From the NCBI RefSeq assembly GCF_001077815.2, contig NZ_CP011310.1:1116001-1180000 (forward strand): DNA of 64,000 nucleotides. The letters run 5' to 3'. This document shows, one piece after another, positions 31,979 through 41,258 of the stretch. Numbering within the stretch: the stretch's first letter is position 1; each line of letters starts with the position of its first letter. The notes beneath the pieces were generated by a model. It searched no databases. It was not told where the DNA came from and saw only the letters and a list, made by a program, of their open reading frames with translations. The DNA comes from Aurantiacibacter atlanticus (GTDB lineage: Bacteria; Pseudomonadota; Alphaproteobacteria; Sphingomonadales; Sphingomonadaceae). Made by a program: the position numbers and the translations under genes.

Positions 31979-33339
31979 CAAAGATCGACCACTTCCGCAT
32001 GTCCCGGAACACGTGCAGGCCAGCCAAAGCGCTCTGTAATGAGATGCCGGAATGTATCCGAAGCTGCCGCCTCGCCATGCGTGACGAAAACCTGCCGCGG
32101 TGCTGAGCCGAACCCTTCGAGCCAGTGCAACAGCTCGCCCTGATCGGCATGTGCCGACAGCATGTCGAGTTGAGCAACTTCAGCCCTGATCGGTATGTAG
32201 CTACCGTGAATCTTCAGTTCAGTGGCTCCATCGCGCAGCGCCGCCCCGCGTGTTCCGCCGGCCTGATAGCCTGCAAGAATGATCGTGTTGCGATGGCTGG
32301 GGGCGTTGTGCTTCAAATGATGGAGGATGCGGCCGCCTGTTGCCATGCCGCTCGCCGAGATAATGATCTTCGGCATGGCGTTGCGGTTCAATGCTTTGGA
32401 CTCTTCGGCTTCGCGGACATATTCGGCAATACCGCAGGCTTCCCGGCATTGCTCTTCCGTCAGACGATGCTCGCCGAGATGGTCGCAGAATATCGAGCTC
32501 GCATTCACCGCCATGGGGCTGTCGAGATAGATCGGGATCTGGGGGAGCTTGCCTCGCCGCCGCAATTGGCTGAGATGGTACAGGAGCGACTGCGCGCGGC
32601 CCACGGCGAACGATGGAATGATGACCGATCCACCCCGCCTGACGGTTCTTCCGATCACATCTTCAAGCACGCTTTCAGGGTCTGCTTCGCCATGATCGCG
32701 ATTCCCATATGTCGATTCGGTAACGATATAATCGGCCTGGGGCACGGGTTCGGGATCGACCATGGTCGCGCTGCCATACCGGCCAATATCGCCAGAGAAT
32801 GCAATACGAAGATCGCCACATTGCAGCTCGATGCTGGCGGCGCCGAGAATATGGCCCATTGGACGAAAGACCGCCGTGCAGTCGGGCGTGATCTCTACTG
32901 GTTCTGAAAATGGTGCAGGCTTGAACGATTTAAGCGCGGTCTTCGCATCCTCCTGAGTATAGAGTGGGCGCGGCGATTTGTGGCGGCTGTATCCCTTCCT
33001 TTTGGCATAGCGGGCATCAGCTTCCATCAAATACCCGCTATCCGGGAGCAGCAGCTCGCACAGCCTGAACGTCGCATGCGTGCTGATTACTGGCCCTTTG
33101 AATCCATCGCGGACCAGCGCCGGAACATAGCCCGAATGATCCAGATGCGCATGCGTGAGCAGCACCGCATCGAGCGACGCCGGATCAACTGGAAAGCTTT
33201 GCCAATTGCGCTCGCGAAGCTGCTTGTATCCCTGGAACAGGCCACAATCGACCAGAATCCGGTGCGTGGGCGTCTGGAGCAAATATCTCGATCCGGTAAC
33301 CGTGCCGGCCGCCCCTAGAAAACTCAGTTTGTAACTCAC
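31978..33339 (-). CDS. Beta-CASP metallo-beta-lactamase-fold hydrolase (RNA-processing exonuclease family)
   Basis: 453 aa from GTG 33339 (AAAGG 6 bases upstream); an ATG 42 bases further up gives a less likely N-terminus. The zinc site has THAHLDH (His 63, His 65, Asp 67, His 68), with GDIGRYGS and later LSAHADQ. The beta-CASP domain includes SFAVGRAQSLLYHL, YLDSPMAVNASSIF and IIISASGMATGGRILHHLKH. RMMBL-type end: VFVTHGEAAASDTF. Relatives are CPSF73/YsnA-like RNases acting on RNA 5' ends. Nuclease activity is inferred from family. It is coupled by overlap to the AMP phosphorylase gene. Confidence 0.88.
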   Translation of the reverse strand: MSYKLSFLGAAGTVTGSRYLLQTPTHRILVDCGLFQGYKQLRERNWQSFPVDPASLDAVLLTHAHLDHSGYVPALVRDGFKGPVISTHATFRLCELLLPDSGYLMEADARYAKRKGYSRHKSPRPLYTQEDAKTALKSFKPAPFSEPVEITPDCTAVFRPMGHILGAASIELQCGDLRIAFSGDIGRYGSATMVDPEPVPQADYIVTESTYGNRDHGEADPESVLEDVIGRTVRRGGSVIIPSFAVGRAQSLLYHLSQLRRRGKLPQIPIYLDSPMAVNASSIFCDHLGEHRLTEEQCREACGIAEYVREAEESKALNRNAMPKIIISASGMATGGRILHHLKHNAPSHRNTIILAGYQAGGTRGAALRDGATELKIHGSYIPIRAEVAQLDMLSAHADQGELLHWLEGFGSAPRQVFVTHGEAAASDTFRHLITERFGWPARVPGHAEVVDL

Positions 33340-33408
33340 ACTGCACCTTTCCCATCTTGCCAAAGGGTTTGCCAAGCCCAATGAAAAGACGGGACTTCGG
33401 GCAGAGGA

Positions 33409-34644
33409 TTACAGTTTGGAGCTAGCGGCAGACTCATCTGCCCCAATGTCGGCATCGCCGAGTGAAAGAACCGGCGCAAACCCACCTCCGGGAGTTCGCA
33501 TATTGGTCGCTTGACCCTGATAGAGACGCGCTGCAGTCATCAGGATCTGCCCGGCGTAAGTGTATAGCCTCACATCGACCTTGAGATCGACCACCTCTCC
33601 ATCCAGGCGCACTTTCCGAACGCTCGGCGGAGTAAAAAGTTGAGCGACATAATCGCCCGCGACGATTTGCTCCCAAACCTTCTTTGTCAGCTTCGCACCG
33701 CGATAGACACCTTTGCTACCATGGCCGCGTGAGGGCTTGAAGAACCACTTGCGTCGTTCGGCCCAGAAGCGTTCGGCATTGCCCGCATCCACTCGCCGCG
33801 TCTTAGGTATAGCTGCGAGCAGCGTGTCGATTTCACTACTCTTCAGCTCCGACCTCGCGAGCCAATCTGCATCGGATAATAGGCAGAAATTGCGTTTGTC
33901 GGCAAACAGAGCATGGATGTGCGGGTTTGGGGTAAGAACCACTTTGTTGGCCAGATAGGCTTCGCGCAAGGTCGCACTCTCTGCTCGTTCGAGGGAAAAA
34001 TCGACGAGACGGTTATAGACGAGGTCGATCTTGCGCTTGCCGCAAAACAGCCCAGTGGGTGTCACAGCAAGTTGTTCAGGTCCTGCGATAATTGCGTCAA
34101 AGCCAGATCTTTCAAGAAGGGACCGCGCGGCGAGGAATTCCGGATAGAGCGGCTGCGCTTCGGGTTCTTCGTCGATGATCGCGATGGACTTCAGTTGGCC
34201 TTCCCGGCCCTTGGCTTGCCATTCGTCCTCGAACATCGCGACGATCCTCTTGCGGAACGCCTCGCCTTTATCGTCTGCGACAAGGGCGGGGTGGAATGTC
34301 TGGCAGCATTGCGCCTGGGCTTCCGACAGGACGGCGTTGAGGAAGGCGCCGCCGGCATTCGTGTTGATTTCAATAAGCCGTGGGCCGTCGGCGGTGAGGT
34401 GAAAGTCATATCCCATAAAGGCACCCCGGGGGCCGAAGTCCGGTTCTGCAATGGTCGGCGCCCAGCTCATCACTGCCGAACGGAATTGAGGGGATCGGGA
34501 AACCTTCTCGATTGCTGCCACAACCTCCATCATTGCGGTCAACGTCTTCTGATCGACAAACACCGGAGAGTTGGCGAACAGATGGGGCTGCGCATTCAGA
34601 AGTTCTTCCCCGAATCCGACCTGGCCGACTGTCACATCGAGCAT
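33409..34644 (-). CDS. ATP-grasp-like protein with permuted motif order
   Basis: 411 aa if started at ATG 34644; matching-looking sequence (RINAECLCITLDRAKLTEML) continues upstream to about 34740, so the true start is unclear. The metal-binding motif IEINTNAGGAF comes early (about residue 90), and the nucleotide-binding Lys motif FFKPSRGHGSKGVYRG comes late (about 300), with VDLKVDVRLYTYAGQI and ARLYQGQATNMR after it. In normal ATP-grasp enzymes the Lys motif comes first. This order fits circularly permuted ATP-grasp proteins, which make peptide-like bonds. Substrate unknown. It ends 69 bases before the metallo-hydrolase and probably leads the operon. Confidence 0.65.
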   Translation of the reverse strand: MLDVTVGQVGFGEELLNAQPHLFANSPVFVDQKTLTAMMEVVAAIEKVSRSPQFRSAVMSWAPTIAEPDFGPRGAFMGYDFHLTADGPRLIEINTNAGGAFLNAVLSEAQAQCCQTFHPALVADDKGEAFRKRIVAMFEDEWQAKGREGQLKSIAIIDEEPEAQPLYPEFLAARSLLERSGFDAIIAGPEQLAVTPTGLFCGKRKIDLVYNRLVDFSLERAESATLREAYLANKVVLTPNPHIHALFADKRNFCLLSDADWLARSELKSSEIDTLLAAIPKTRRVDAGNAERFWAERRKWFFKPSRGHGSKGVYRGAKLTKKVWEQIVAGDYVAQLFTPPSVRKVRLDGEVVDLKVDVRLYTYAGQILMTAARLYQGQATNMRTPGGGFAPVLSLGDADIGADESAASSKL

Positions 34645-34849
34645 CTCCGTCAGCTTTGCCCGGTCCAGAGTGATGCACAGGCACTCCGCATTTATCCGCC
34701 CGGCGCTCTCGCTGCCTTCAAGCGTCCCCTTGCATGCCGAACGCGTATTACGTGATGGCGGTTTGATAGGCCCCTCCTGATCGGCGCTGATGATGCATAT
34801 TGCCGAAGCGAACAGTTGCAGTTTTCCTTTGTGTGGGCGACAAACAGCT
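34645..34849. promoter_or_regulatory. Divergent start region of ATP-grasp operon and aidB
   Basis: On the minus strand AGGAGGGGCCTATC lies near 34770-34783. It is a near-perfect Shine-Dalgarno in frame with the ATP-grasp coding, but the codon 5 bases downstream is ATC, not ATG/GTG/TTG. No consensus FNR or EcfG (GGAAC-N16-GTT) promoter was seen on either strand. Confidence 0.35.
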
Positions 34850-36505
34850 ATGCCGCCTATCCGCCCCTGTGACCAGCTTGCGTCCCACGAGGTGTTCAAC
34901 CAACCTCCTCCATTGGCCGATTTCGATGCGTTTGACCGGGATTTGCCATTGAAAGCCGCGCTTGTGCGAGCGGGCGGCGGAGTGCATAGCGACCGTCTCT
35001 CTACGTTCGGCAAGAAGGTGGGCAGTGCCGAGACGATCGAGTGGGGGAGGCTTGCCAATGAGAACCCGCCAAGACTCAAATCCTTCGATCGCTACGGCCA
35101 TCGGCTTGACGAGGTGGAGTTTCACCCCGCCTATCACGACCTCATGCGCCTCGGCATCGAGGGCGGGGTGTCTTCCGCCGCCTGGACCACCGAAGATGCC
35201 GGTCATCCGCTCCATGCCGCACTGCTCTATCTGATGACGCAGGCCGATGCGGGGACAGTGTGTCCGATGTCCATGACCTATGCCGTGGTCCCGGTCCTGC
35301 GCGCCGAGCCAGGTGTATCCGCCGAATGGGAACCGCGCGTTGCCAGCGGTCGCTACGATCAACGTTTCATCCCCGCTCACGAAAAATCCGGAGCGACGAT
35401 GGGCATGGCGATGACGGAAAAGCAGGGAGGGAGCGACGTGCGTGCGAATACGACCCGCGCGCATCCTCTCGGCAACGGAGAGTACGAGCTGACCGGCCAC
35501 AAGTGGTTTTGCTCGGCGCCGATGTCGGACGCCTTCCTCACGCTCGCATATGCAGAGGCCGGGCTGACCTGCTTCCTCGTGCCGCGCTGGCGACCGGACG
35601 GCTCGCGCAATGCGCTGCACATCATGCGGCTCAAAGACAAGCTCGGAGATCGCTCGAACGCCTCGTCCGAGATCGAGTACCATGGCGCCTGGGCGCGGCG
35701 CATCGGCGAGGAGGGCCGCGGCATCAGGACCATTATCGACATGGTGCAGGGGACCCGTCTCGACTGTATCGCGGGTTCTGCGGGCGGCATGCGCGCAGCG
35801 CTGGTGCAGGCTATTTGGCATACGCGTCATCGCAGCGCCTTTCAGCGGTTTCTTAGCGATCAACCGGCGATGCGCGGTGTGCTTGCCGACCTCGCGCTCG
35901 AATCCGAGGCGGCAACCGCAGTGATGATGCGTGTCGCTGCGGCTTTTGATGCCGCCCGAAGTGGTAAGGAAGATGAGGCTACCTTTGCCCGGCTCGCGAC
36001 ACCCATTGCAAAATATTGGGTGTGCAAGCGGCAACCCGGCTTCGTCTATGAGGCGCTCGAATGCCTGGGAGGAGCGGGTTTTGTAGAAGAAGGCCCCATG
36101 CCCCGGTTGTTCCGCCAGAGCCCCCTCAACGCGATCTGGGAAGGTTCGGGCAATGTTATTGCGCTCGACGTGCTTCGCGCTCTCACCCGCGAACCTGAAG
36201 CATGGGACTTGTTCCGTGCGGAACTCAATCAGGTCGCCGGTGCGCACCCGCTGCTTGATGCTGCGGCAGGGCACCTTGATGCTGATCTTGCTGAGACCGC
36301 ACTGACCGAGTCCAGCGTGCGCCGCTTCGTCGAAGCTGCTGCGCTCGCTCTTCAGGCCGCCTGTCTCAGTCATGCGCACTCGGCGGTCTTTTCCGGTTTT
36401 TGCGAAGCGCGCCTGGATCCCGAGAATCGGGCATTTCAATATGGTGCGAGCAGCGCTGCAATCGATATAGCCGAGCTTCTGGCCCGCGCTTTGCCCATCG
36501 AATAA
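34850..36505 (+). CDS. aidB: AidB-like acyl-CoA dehydrogenase
   Basis: 551 aa from ATG 34850; an ATG at 34790 adds 20 residues not found in E. coli AidB. The AidB hallmark HEVFNQPPPLADFDAFDRD is at the N-terminus, then AETIEWGRLANENPPRL and DEVEFHPAYHDLM. The FAD/substrate region is GMAMTEKQGGSDVRANTT. C-terminal: ALECLGGAGFVEEGPMPRLF and NAIWEGSGNVIALDVLRAL. AidB proteins are flavoproteins of the adaptive response to alkylation and low oxygen; their reaction is unresolved. It is divergent from the ATP-grasp operon and convergent with the P1B ATPase. Confidence 0.92.
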   Translation: MPPIRPCDQLASHEVFNQPPPLADFDAFDRDLPLKAALVRAGGGVHSDRLSTFGKKVGSAETIEWGRLANENPPRLKSFDRYGHRLDEVEFHPAYHDLMRLGIEGGVSSAAWTTEDAGHPLHAALLYLMTQADAGTVCPMSMTYAVVPVLRAEPGVSAEWEPRVASGRYDQRFIPAHEKSGATMGMAMTEKQGGSDVRANTTRAHPLGNGEYELTGHKWFCSAPMSDAFLTLAYAEAGLTCFLVPRWRPDGSRNALHIMRLKDKLGDRSNASSEIEYHGAWARRIGEEGRGIRTIIDMVQGTRLDCIAGSAGGMRAALVQAIWHTRHRSAFQRFLSDQPAMRGVLADLALESEAATAVMMRVAAAFDAARSGKEDEATFARLATPIAKYWVCKRQPGFVYEALECLGGAGFVEEGPMPRLFRQSPLNAIWEGSGNVIALDVLRALTREPEAWDLFRAELNQVAGAHPLLDAAAGHLDADLAETALTESSVRRFVEAAALALQAACLSHAHSAVFSGFCEARLDPENRAFQYGASSAAIDIAELLARALPIE

Positions 36506-36574
36506 GACAGGCCCCGAGGTCACCAGAAGCATGTCGCTTTGGGCTTGCGCCCCGGGCTATCCAAACCCTGCCCC

Positions 36575-38953
36575 TCAACCCGTAGCCTGCTCCGGGACCA
36601 ACTGCGGGGAAGCCGATGGCGACCGGCTTTCAGGCAAGAACCCGTCGAGCCGCGCGCGTTTCAATAGCAGGGCATTGACCGCCACGAGCACCGAGCTTCC
36701 AGACATTGCCAGCGCGGCAACCGCCGGGCTGATGATGAACGGATAAAACACCCCGGCGGCAGCCGGAAAGGCGATGACATTATAGGCCACCGCCCAGAAC
36801 AGGTTCTGGTGCATCTTCCTGAGCGTGGCGCGAGAAAGTTCGACCGCTCCGACGACATCATAGGGATCGCTGCGCATGAGGACGACGTCGGCGCTTTCCA
36901 TCGCTACATCGGTGCCCGCGCCAATTGCAAAGCCTACATCGGCCTGCGTCAAGGCAGGAGCATCGTTGATCCCATCACCAACCATGCCAACCCTTTTGCC
37001 CTGTGCCTGGAGCTCCTTCACCTTTTCCGCCTTTTGCCCGGGCAGAACATCGGCGAGTACGATATCGATACCGAGCTCTTCGGCAACGCGGCGAGCGGTT
37101 CCTTCATTGTCACCGGTGAGCATCGCGACGTCGATGCCTTTCTCATGCAATTTGCTGATAGCGGCGAGCGCCGTGGGACGCGGAGCATCGGCGATTGCGA
37201 TCAAGCCGATGAGAACCCCCTTGTGAGCGACGTGGACCACGGTCCGGCCAGCGCCTTTGAGTTCCTCGGCCCTGTCTTCCAGATCATCCATGGAAATGGA
37301 CTCTTCGTCCATCAACCGGCGGTTCCCGAGAAAAACGGCGACTCCATTCACCTCTGCCCGGGCTCCCTTACCGTCAAGGTTGAGGAAGTTCTTCGCCTCG
37401 GGAACCTTGAGCGCATCTGCCTTGTCGAGAATGGCAAGGGCGAGCGGATGCTCGGATCCGTGTTCGACTGCGGCCGCTAGCATGAGTACCTGTTCGGGCA
37501 TGCGCCCGGTCGAAGCCACGATGTCGACAACGCGCGGCTCGCCCATCGTCAGCGTGCCGGTCTTGTCGAAAATGATGATATCCAGCTTGGTCGCATCCTC
37601 AAGCGCTGCAGCATTCTTGAAGAGCGTTCCATGCGAAGCGCCCAGTCCTGTCCCGACCATCACAGCCATGGGTGTGGCAAGGCCAAGTGCATCGGGACAG
37701 GCGATGACAAAGACCGTGATCGTGAGTGTCACGGCAAAAAGCAGCGTCGCACCAATCCACCAGAACCAGACAGCAAAAGTCGCCAAACCGATAACGATCG
37801 CGATCAGCACGAGCCATTGCGATGCCCGGTCGGCCAGCAATTGTGCCGGAGCCTTGGAATTCTGCGCTTCCTGCACCAGCTTGACAATCTGTGCGAGCGC
37901 CGTGTCCGCCCCCACCTTGGTCGCGCGGTAGCGGAAACTGCCGCTCTTGTTGATGGTTGCACCGATGACTTCATCGCCCGGGCTTTTGCCAACTGGCATG
38001 GATTCTCCGGTCAGCATCGATTCATCGACCTCCGAGCTGCCTTCGACAATTTCACCGTCTACGGGGATTTTGTTGCCGGGCCGGATAATGACGATGTCGC
38101 CCTGAAGCACGTTGGCCGTTGGGACTTCCTGCTCTACCCCGTCGCGCAGCACCACCGCCATTGGCGGGGCGAGGTCCAGCAAGGCGCGGATGGCCGCCGA
38201 CGCGCCCGCGCGGGCGCGCATTTCCAACCAATGGCCGAGCAGGATGAAAACCAGCAATATGGCCACCGCCTCGTAGAATTGAACGCCGGGAAAGAAGAAG
38301 GTCGACCCGACGCTGAAAAGGTAGCCGGTCCCAACGGACAGCACGACGAGAACGGCCATGTTGAGGACGCCATTGCGCAGCGCTCGCCAGGCGGCGACCG
38401 CAAAAGGCCATGCCGGGTAGAGCACGGCGGCGCTTGCGAGACCGAACAGCCATAGTTCGAGATCTATCCCGAAGGGCGGCGCTGGCGGCGTGAAGAAACC
38501 ACCCATCGGGGAATAGATGAAGATCGGCAGGGTGAAGATGAACGCAATCCAGAAACGGTTGCGCATGTCGCGTACCATTTCCTGCATATCGCTGCCCGCA
38601 CCGTGCCCCATTTCATGAGCCATCTCATCCCTGACAGCCGCAGCGCCATGTTTGTGACTCTTGATCTTCTTTTCCTTTGCGGGAACCTTTGCATCCTCCC
38701 CTGAGCCGGCCGCAGGGCGCGCGCAAACATGTGCAGGCATGATGCCGCCGCGGCAGCGGAAGCCGCAGCTCTGGATCAATTTCTTCAGTCGAGCCGCATC
38801 GGTCTGCGCGGGGTCATATTCCAGAGTTACGCTGCCTCCGGCGGGATTCGCCGTAGCGCGGCCTACACCGCGTTCGCGCATGAGCTGCTTTTCAACTCCG
38901 AGATGATCAAGTGCCTCGAAGAGACCACCGACTTCCAGGGTAAGTGTTGCCAA
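36575..38953 (-). CDS. P1B-type heavy-metal ATPase with CPD motif
   Basis: 792 aa from TTG 38953 (AGAGGGAATTC upstream, [10 protein letters not shown]); an ATG at 38986 is the alternative. The N-terminal domain looks like HMA ([20 protein letters not shown]) but has no CxxC. A His/Met-rich linker follows ([20 protein letters not shown]). Actuator: [13 protein letters not shown]. The membrane metal site is [11 protein letters not shown] (Cys 419, Asp 421) instead of CPC or CPH. Phosphorylation Asp 463 is in [14 protein letters not shown] motif EHPLA; hinge [12 protein letters not shown]. It exports a soft or transition metal; the CPD motif makes the ion uncertain. It is 62 bases after the second pfkB gene, likely the same operon. 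Confidence 0.9.
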   Translation of the reverse strand: MATLTLEVGGLFEALDHLGVEKQLMRERGVGRATANPAGGSVTLEYDPAQTDAARLKKLIQSCGFRCRGGIMPAHVCARPAAGSGEDAKVPAKEKKIKSHKHGAAAVRDEMAHEMGHGAGSDMQEMVRDMRNRFWIAFIFTLPIFIYSPMGGFFTPPAPPFGIDLELWLFGLASAAVLYPAWPFAVAAWRALRNGVLNMAVLVVLSVGTGYLFSVGSTFFFPGVQFYEAVAILLVFILLGHWLEMRARAGASAAIRALLDLAPPMAVVLRDGVEQEVPTANVLQGDIVIIRPGNKIPVDGEIVEGSSEVDESMLTGESMPVGKSPGDEVIGATINKSGSFRYRATKVGADTALAQIVKLVQEAQNSKAPAQLLADRASQWLVLIAIVIGLATFAVWFWWIGATLLFAVTLTITVFVIACPDALGLATPMAVMVGTGLGASHGTLFKNAAALEDATKLDIIIFDKTGTLTMGEPRVVDIVASTGRMPEQVLMLAAAVEHGSEHPLALAILDKADALKVPEAKNFLNLDGKGARAEVNGVAVFLGNRRLMDEESISMDDLEDRAEELKGAGRTVVHVAHKGVLIGLIAIADAPRPTALAAISKLHEKGIDVAMLTGDNEGTARRVAEELGIDIVLADVLPGQKAEKVKELQAQGKRVGMVGDGINDAPALTQADVGFAIGAGTDVAMESADVVLMRSDPYDVVGAVELSRATLRKMHQNLFWAVAYNVIAFPAAAGVFYPFIISPAVAALAMSGSSVLVAVNALLLKRARLDGFLPESRSPSASPQLVPEQATG

Positions 38954-39015
38954 TTTGAATTCCCTCTTGGCTGAACCATGTATCATTGAATCCAGACGGT
39001 GCGCCGCCGCAGCTC

Positions 39016-39951
39016 TTACACCTCGGTTCCCTTGTCTCTCTGAAGCTCCGCGTAAAGCCGCTCGACATCGCCGCGCTCGCACAGCGCCGTCCCCGGCGTC
39101 AGGGCGGTGGCGGCACCGGCCGCCATTCCATAAAGAAAGGCCGTCTCGGGCGTGTCTCCGGCGGCGAGGCGAAGGGTCATCGCCGCCAGAAAGCTGTCGC
39201 CCGACCCGACCGCGCTTTTCGCCTTTATCTTCGGCGCCGCGCGCTGGAACGTGCGCTCGCCGGTCATGAGCATGGCGCCGCCTGCCCCGCGGGTTAGAGC
39301 GAGCAACTCGATCCCATCCTCGTACATCAATTCCCTTGCAGCCGCCTCCTGCGCTTCGGGTGACGGCAATTCCTGGCCAACCAGTGTTTCAAGTTCGCCG
39401 AGGCTCGGTTTGGCCAGATGTACGCCGCCGGCGAGCCCCTGCCGCAGGGCTTCGCCTGAACTGTCCAGCACAAGCTTGATGCCCTGTTGGCGGCAGATCG
39501 CTCCGATCATCGCGTAGATGTCCGTCCGCAACCCCCGAGGGATACTGCCGCTGGCGACGAGGTACTCGCAATCCAAGGTGCGCAAGGCTTGAAGGAGGGC
39601 CCCGCAATCGCGTTCGGTCACCTCTGGCCCTTCTGGCACAAAGCGGAACTCGAGCGCAGTGGACCGCTCGTAGATCGTATGGCTGATGCGCGTTAAGCCG
39701 GGTATTGCGAAACGCTCGGCCCGAACTCCGGTTTGTCTTAAAAGATCCTGCAATATGCTTCCGGTCGCTCCGCCGCCCAGATAAAGGGCGAATGCCCTGC
39801 CGCCGAGTTCCTTGATTACCCGTGCTACATTGATGCCGCCGCCGCCGGGGTAATATTGCTCTTCGGCCGTGCGTATTTTGTGCACAGGCACGACTTTCTC
39901 TGCCTGCGCGGAACCATCGATAGCGGGATTGAGCGTAAGGGTTGCAATCAT
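39016..39951 (-). CDS. PfkB-family sugar kinase, second copy
   Basis: 311 aa from ATG 39951 ([20 protein letters not shown]), chosen because it lines up with the paralogue at 11037; ATG 39969 adds six residues. The [17 protein letters not shown] loop and [13 protein letters not shown] (catalytic Asp 252) are intact. The C-terminus [19 protein letters not shown] matches the paralogue. It would phosphorylate a fructose or tagatose phosphate. Two diverged pfkB copies in one island suggest an ancient duplication or two sugar phosphates. Same orientation as, and 62 bases before, the P1B ATPase gene. Confidence 0.88.
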   Translation of the reverse strand: MIATLTLNPAIDGSAQAEKVVPVHKIRTAEEQYYPGGGGINVARVIKELGGRAFALYLGGGATGSILQDLLRQTGVRAERFAIPGLTRISHTIYERSTALEFRFVPEGPEVTERDCGALLQALRTLDCEYLVASGSIPRGLRTDIYAMIGAICRQQGIKLVLDSSGEALRQGLAGGVHLAKPSLGELETLVGQELPSPEAQEAAARELMYEDGIELLALTRGAGGAMLMTGERTFQRAAPKIKAKSAVGSGDSFLAAMTLRLAAGDTPETAFLYGMAAGAATALTPGTALCERGDVERLYAELQRDKGTEV

Positions 39952-40285
39952 AGGAGCAAATTTTCTCATATTATTAGAGTGAGGCAGATAAGAAGGACGC
40001 TGCAGTCGCGCCGCGCTTACGCAAGGCCTGCCGGTAGAGAGGCCAAAGCATTGGTCAGGATGGGGCTTTCTTAGGCAGGTCTCGCGCCGCGCGACACGTA
40101 AGGGAATCGCGAAGACGCCTGCGCCTTTTCGGTGAGTGTTTGGTCAGTTCTCGCGCAGCGCTCCGACATTCGGCGAATTGATCAGGCAATTTCGCATGGG
40201 CGCGGGCTTTAATGCTGTATTGCTATGTAATCCGCTTTAGGCCCGACCGTCTGTTCTCATCGTGCGCACAGGAGACGGCAGAAGA
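39952..40285. promoter_or_regulatory. Divergent intergenic region with candidate extended -10 element
   Basis: This 334-bp gap lies between pfkB (leftward) and an alpha/beta hydrolase gene (rightward). TGCTATGTA at 40221-40229 followed by GGCCCGA at 40240-40246 repeats the word pair seen before the first pfkB gene, here with a spacing two bases longer. TTGATCAGGCAA near 40178 is not a proper FNR box. No gene is visible. Confidence 0.35.
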
Positions 40286-41137
40286 ATGACGCAAAAATTC
40301 CGATTTTCTCCCAAGTCGCGCCGTGGCGATGGTCTGTACACGAAGGTTTTAGGCACCGGCCCGCGTACCTTGGTGTTCATAGCGGGTTTGGGCGGGACCA
40401 CGAGATATTGGGAGACCCGGATCGGCCCCTTGTCCTGTTACTACAGGATCGTTCTGGTGGATTTGCTGGGTTTTGGCGACTCGCCGAAGCCTTGGGCGAA
40501 GTATGACGTCGTGCGGCATGTAGATGCCCTTGACAGCGCTTTAGCCAAGTTCGGCCCGATAACGATCGTCGGACATTCGCTCGGCGCCTTGCTCGCCATT
40601 GCCTATGCCGCGAGACATCCTGAGAGGATTGATAACATAGTGCTTATCAGCCTGCCGTACTTCGGTTCCCAGGACGCAGCGTATGAATATATGCGCGCAG
40701 GGCCAGTTAAGGGCGGGTTCGTCTACACCAACTTTGTTCTCACGATGCTGGCGTGCATCATTTCGCGCCGCGTCTTGGGAAAGGCGTTGCCGTACGTCAT
40801 TCGCGACATGCCTCGCGACGTAATCGAGGACCTCGTCAAGCATACCTGGAGATCATCGACGTCCTCGCTCTGGGAAGTGGTCTATCGCTATGATGCCGCA
40901 GCGGATTTGCAGGCGATGGTTCGCGCTACGAAGGTGCTCTGCATTCATGGAGGCGGCGACCTCATGGCTCCGGTCAGATCGGTACAGGATCTTGCCGCGC
41001 GCTTCCCGAACCTGGATCTGCGCATTCTCGATAATGTTGACCATCATCCATTCATAAGAGAACCCGAAAAGTGCTGCGACCTAATTGCGCATTTTGTCGA
41101 GGGGACTTCGCGCGCGGCGTCCGCAGAGCAACGCTGA
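40286..41137 (+). CDS. Alpha/beta-hydrolase
   Basis: 283 aa from ATG 40286 with AGGAGA 11 bases upstream. Oxyanion region VFIAGLGGTTRYWE; nucleophile elbow GHSLGALLAIAYA (Ser); acid in IHGGGDLMAPVRS (Asp); catalytic His in NVDHHPFIREPEKC. No signal peptide. Related to serine esterases, lactonases and peroxidases of the Abhydrolase_1 fold; substrate unknown. It is followed by the second lactate permease, with 121 bases between, and may be co-transcribed. Confidence 0.85.
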   Translation: MTQKFRFSPKSRRGDGLYTKVLGTGPRTLVFIAGLGGTTRYWETRIGPLSCYYRIVLVDLLGFGDSPKPWAKYDVVRHVDALDSALAKFGPITIVGHSLGALLAIAYAARHPERIDNIVLISLPYFGSQDAAYEYMRAGPVKGGFVYTNFVLTMLACIISRRVLGKALPYVIRDMPRDVIEDLVKHTWRSSTSSLWEVVYRYDAAADLQAMVRATKVLCIHGGGDLMAPVRSVQDLAARFPNLDLRILDNVDHHPFIREPEKCCDLIAHFVEGTSRAASAEQR

Positions 41138-41258
41138 ATGCGGCCCTCTCGCACCGGGGTGATCGCCAAAACCGAACGCCTATCGATCAAATGTGCCCTT
41201 CGCAGCCGTAATCGACCGGCCTGCGTTCCGTCGGATAAAGAGTGCACCACATGGAAGA

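Noticed and set aside
28410..34644. Complete archaeal pentose-bisphosphate (RuBisCO) pathway
   Set aside because: The phosphorylase is present, but no ribose-1,5-bisphosphate isomerase or RuBisCO gene is in the window.
34748..36532. 594-codon minus-strand frame opposite aidB
   Set aside because: No recognisable motif and no ribosome binding site; aidB on the plus strand accounts for the region.
40175..40192. Possible FNR box (TTGATCAGGCAA)
   Set aside because: The second half-site does not match TCAA at the required spacing.
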